From: Actinobacteria bacterium OV320
GTDB taxonomy: Bacteria > Actinomycetota > Actinomycetes > Streptomycetales > Streptomycetaceae
Direction of reading: 5' to 3'
Assembly: GCA_001298545.1 (NCBI GenBank)
Contig: LJCX01000032.1
Span: 62,001-126,000 of the forward strand
Length of the DNA: 64,000 nucleotides
The notes beneath the pieces were generated by a model. The model searched no databases. It was not told the DNA's origin and was given only the letters and a program-made list of their open reading frames with translations. The translations under genes and the position numbers were made by a program. Within the stretch, counting starts at the first letter, position 1. Every line of letters begins with the position of its first letter. Below are positions 62,627-64,000 of the stretch, one piece after another.

Positions 62627-64000
62627 TCAGTCGGCGGCGAGCAGGTGGGCGGGGGCGATCCGGGACAGCCCCCGGATCGGCACCGTCAGAGCCGCCACCA
62701 CCAGGGCGGTCGCCGCGAGCGTGGCCAGCAGCGCGGCGCCGACGATCGTGAACAGGTGTCCGTGCAGCACGCCCCGGCCGAGGGTCAGCACCCCGGCCAG
62801 GCCGGCCACCGCACCGGACAGGCCGCCCAGCAGAGCCAGTCCGATTCCCTCGTAGAGGGTCAGCTTCGCCAGCTCGCGGTTGGTCCATCCGGTCGCCCGC
62901 AGCACCGCGAGATCGGCGGCGCGTTCGCGCTGCGAGATGACCAGGACGTCGATGGCGCCGGCGGCGCCCAGCAGCAAGGACAGGGCGACGCTGAGGTAGT
63001 CGGCCTCGCGCGCCTGCGCCACCACGGCGCTGCCGAGCAGCGACCCGGCCACCTCGCCCCGGAAGGCCAGCGTCAGGGCGAGCAGCACCGTGAAGGCGGC
63101 CACTCCCAGCGCCAGTCCTGCCGCACCCAGCAGCGTGCGGCCCCGCACCCGCAGCAGGTTGAGCATGGCCAGTCCGGCCACCGAACGCACCGGGCGTGCG
63201 CGGAGGGCCGCCGTCACCGGGGGTCGGACGGCTTCCATCGGTCCCAGCCGGGTGGCGAGCCAGGCGGGGATCAGTCCCGCCGCCGTGGCCAGGAGGAGCG
63301 CCACCGGGAGCACGAGGAGTGACTTGGAGCCGGCTTCGGACTGGCCCAGCACCCTGCCCAGCACGTATGCGAGTACCGTGCCCGCGGCTCCGGCGGCGAG
63401 GCCGATCACCGCCAGTTCGCCGAGGACCAGGCGGAGCACTTCGCCACCGCTCCAGCCCAGGCAGCGCAGCGTGCCGATCTCGACGCGACGTGAGCGCACC
63501 GAGGCAAGCGCAGCCTGGCCGAGGAAGAGCGCGCACACGACGAGGACCAGCACGAAGAGCATCGCGCTCTTGGTGTCCACCGCCTTGAGGATGCGCAGTG
63601 CCACGCCCTTGGCGACCCAGCGCTCCGTCACCTGTGCCGAGGCACTCAGCGTCACCGTCTGCGGCGCGGGCGAGCTGCCGACGGTGACGTCGACCTGGAG
63701 CTGGGGGTAGGCGGCCCGGATCGCCCCGGCCACGGCGTTGACCCGAGCCCGGGAGGCCGTGTCGACGCCGGTCACTCCGGCCACCCGGATCCTGATCGCG
63801 CTGACCGGCGCCTTGTCCTGGAGGCTCGGGACCCGGCGGCTCTTGGTGAGCGCGGTGATGGAGTCCATCGTCGTCAGCATGGTGGGCGGCGGGCTGACGT
63901 AGCCACCCAGGTTGCGGTCGGGCTGCAGTGGCTTGCCGTGGAGCTTCGCTCGGGTCGCGCTGTCCGCGCCGGTGACCTGAGGCGCCTGGTAGGTCTCCAA
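62627..64000 (-). CDS. FtsX-like ABC transporter permease, C-terminal part (runs off the right edge)
   Basis: The last 457 residues of a MacB/FtsX-type permease. Two FtsX cores are visible: VDTKSAMLFVLVLVVCALFL with VEIGTLRCLGWSGGEVLRLV, and after MLNLLRVRGRTLLGAAGLAL a second with RAADLAVLRATGWTNRELAK. Between the helices is an extracellular domain (residues before ~190). Such duplicated permeases export lipids or lipoproteins or act in signalling with a separate ATPase. The start is outside the window. Confidence 0.9.
   Translation of the reverse strand: METYQAPQVTGADSATRAKLHGKPLQPDRNLGGYVSPPPTMLTTMDSITALTKSRRVPSLQDKAPVSAIRIRVAGVTGVDTASRARVNAVAGAIRAAYPQLQVDVTVGSSPAPQTVTLSASAQVTERWVAKGVALRILKAVDTKSAMLFVLVLVVCALFLGQAALASVRSRRVEIGTLRCLGWSGGEVLRLVLGELAVIGLAAGAAGTVLAYVLGRVLGQSEAGSKSLLVLPVALLLATAAGLIPAWLATRLGPMEAVRPPVTAALRARPVRSVAGLAMLNLLRVRGRTLLGAAGLALGVAAFTVLLALTLAFRGEVAGSLLGSAVVAQAREADYLSVALSLLLGAAGAIDVLVISQRERAADLAVLRATGWTNRELAKLTLYEGIGLALLGGLSGAVAGLAGVLTLGRGVLHGHLFTIVGAALLATLAATALVVAALTVPIRGLSRIAPAHLLAAD

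Overview
The window reads as a piece of a Streptomyces chromosome. It has very high GC, strongly G/C-biased third codon positions, GTG/TTG starts, ATGA/GTGA gene overlaps and Tat-type exported enzymes. Its core (4042-29970) is recognisably an antimycin-type depsipeptide cluster, antA to antP, in the usual order and orientation: antBA (minus), antCDE (plus), antGF (minus), antHIJKLMNOP (plus). The kynureninase gene antP is present. No phosphopantetheinyl transferase gene (antQ) is seen in the window, so the carrier domains must be activated from elsewhere.

How the cluster works (family knowledge applied to the domains seen): AntN opens tryptophan to N-formylkynurenine. The arylformamidase-like AntO handles the formyl group, and AntP makes anthranilate. 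AntF loads anthranilate on the free carrier AntG, and the PaaABCDE-like oxygenase AntHIJKL converts it to 3-aminosalicylate, which is then formylated. AntC adds threonine and an alpha-keto acid that is reduced in place. AntD extends with an alkylmalonyl unit whose alkyl part comes from AntE, then cyclises. AntM reduces the C8 ketone and AntB acylates the alcohol. AntA is the cluster sigma factor. Left of antA lie an XRE-TPR regulator and a PAS-LuxR regulator, the second a plausible extra cluster regulator because a shared CTTTAGGGA box occurs upstream of it and between antB and antC.

Right of the cluster: gene relics (29963-30444); a DnaQ exonuclease-BRCT-BRCT-TerD fusion; a DinB-like protein; an IS5-type transposase relic fused to a frameshifted lacI relic, whose operators still flank a GH36 alpha-galactosidase gene; a membrane-lipid block (PAP2 phosphatase, YihY protein, PAP2-lipid kinase fusion); a 17-unit CTG repeat; RNase J; a spermidine-synthase-like protein; a latex clearing protein (rubber oxygenase); a two-domain TetR regulator with an alcohol dehydrogenase and a DUF4334 protein; and a decayed stretch with ISL3 and other gene fragments.

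The last block (48970-61582) is a sugar-acid island: two glycosidases, a sugar ABC importer, a short-chain dehydrogenase, an FCD-GntR regulator, a galactonate dehydratase-like enzyme, a KDPG/KDPGal aldolase, a 2-keto-3-deoxy sugar-acid kinase and an SMP-30 lactonase, i.e. a full De Ley-Doudoroff-type oxidative route. Two similar AT-rich sites in its two divergent promoter regions suggest one regulon. An FtsX-type permease gene runs off the right edge. Apart from the antimycin cluster, which is known, the best leads are a cysteine in the nucleophile elbow of AntO, a catalytically dead adenylation subdomain in AntC, the exonuclease-TerD fusion, the lac-like operators without a repressor, and the CTG repeat.
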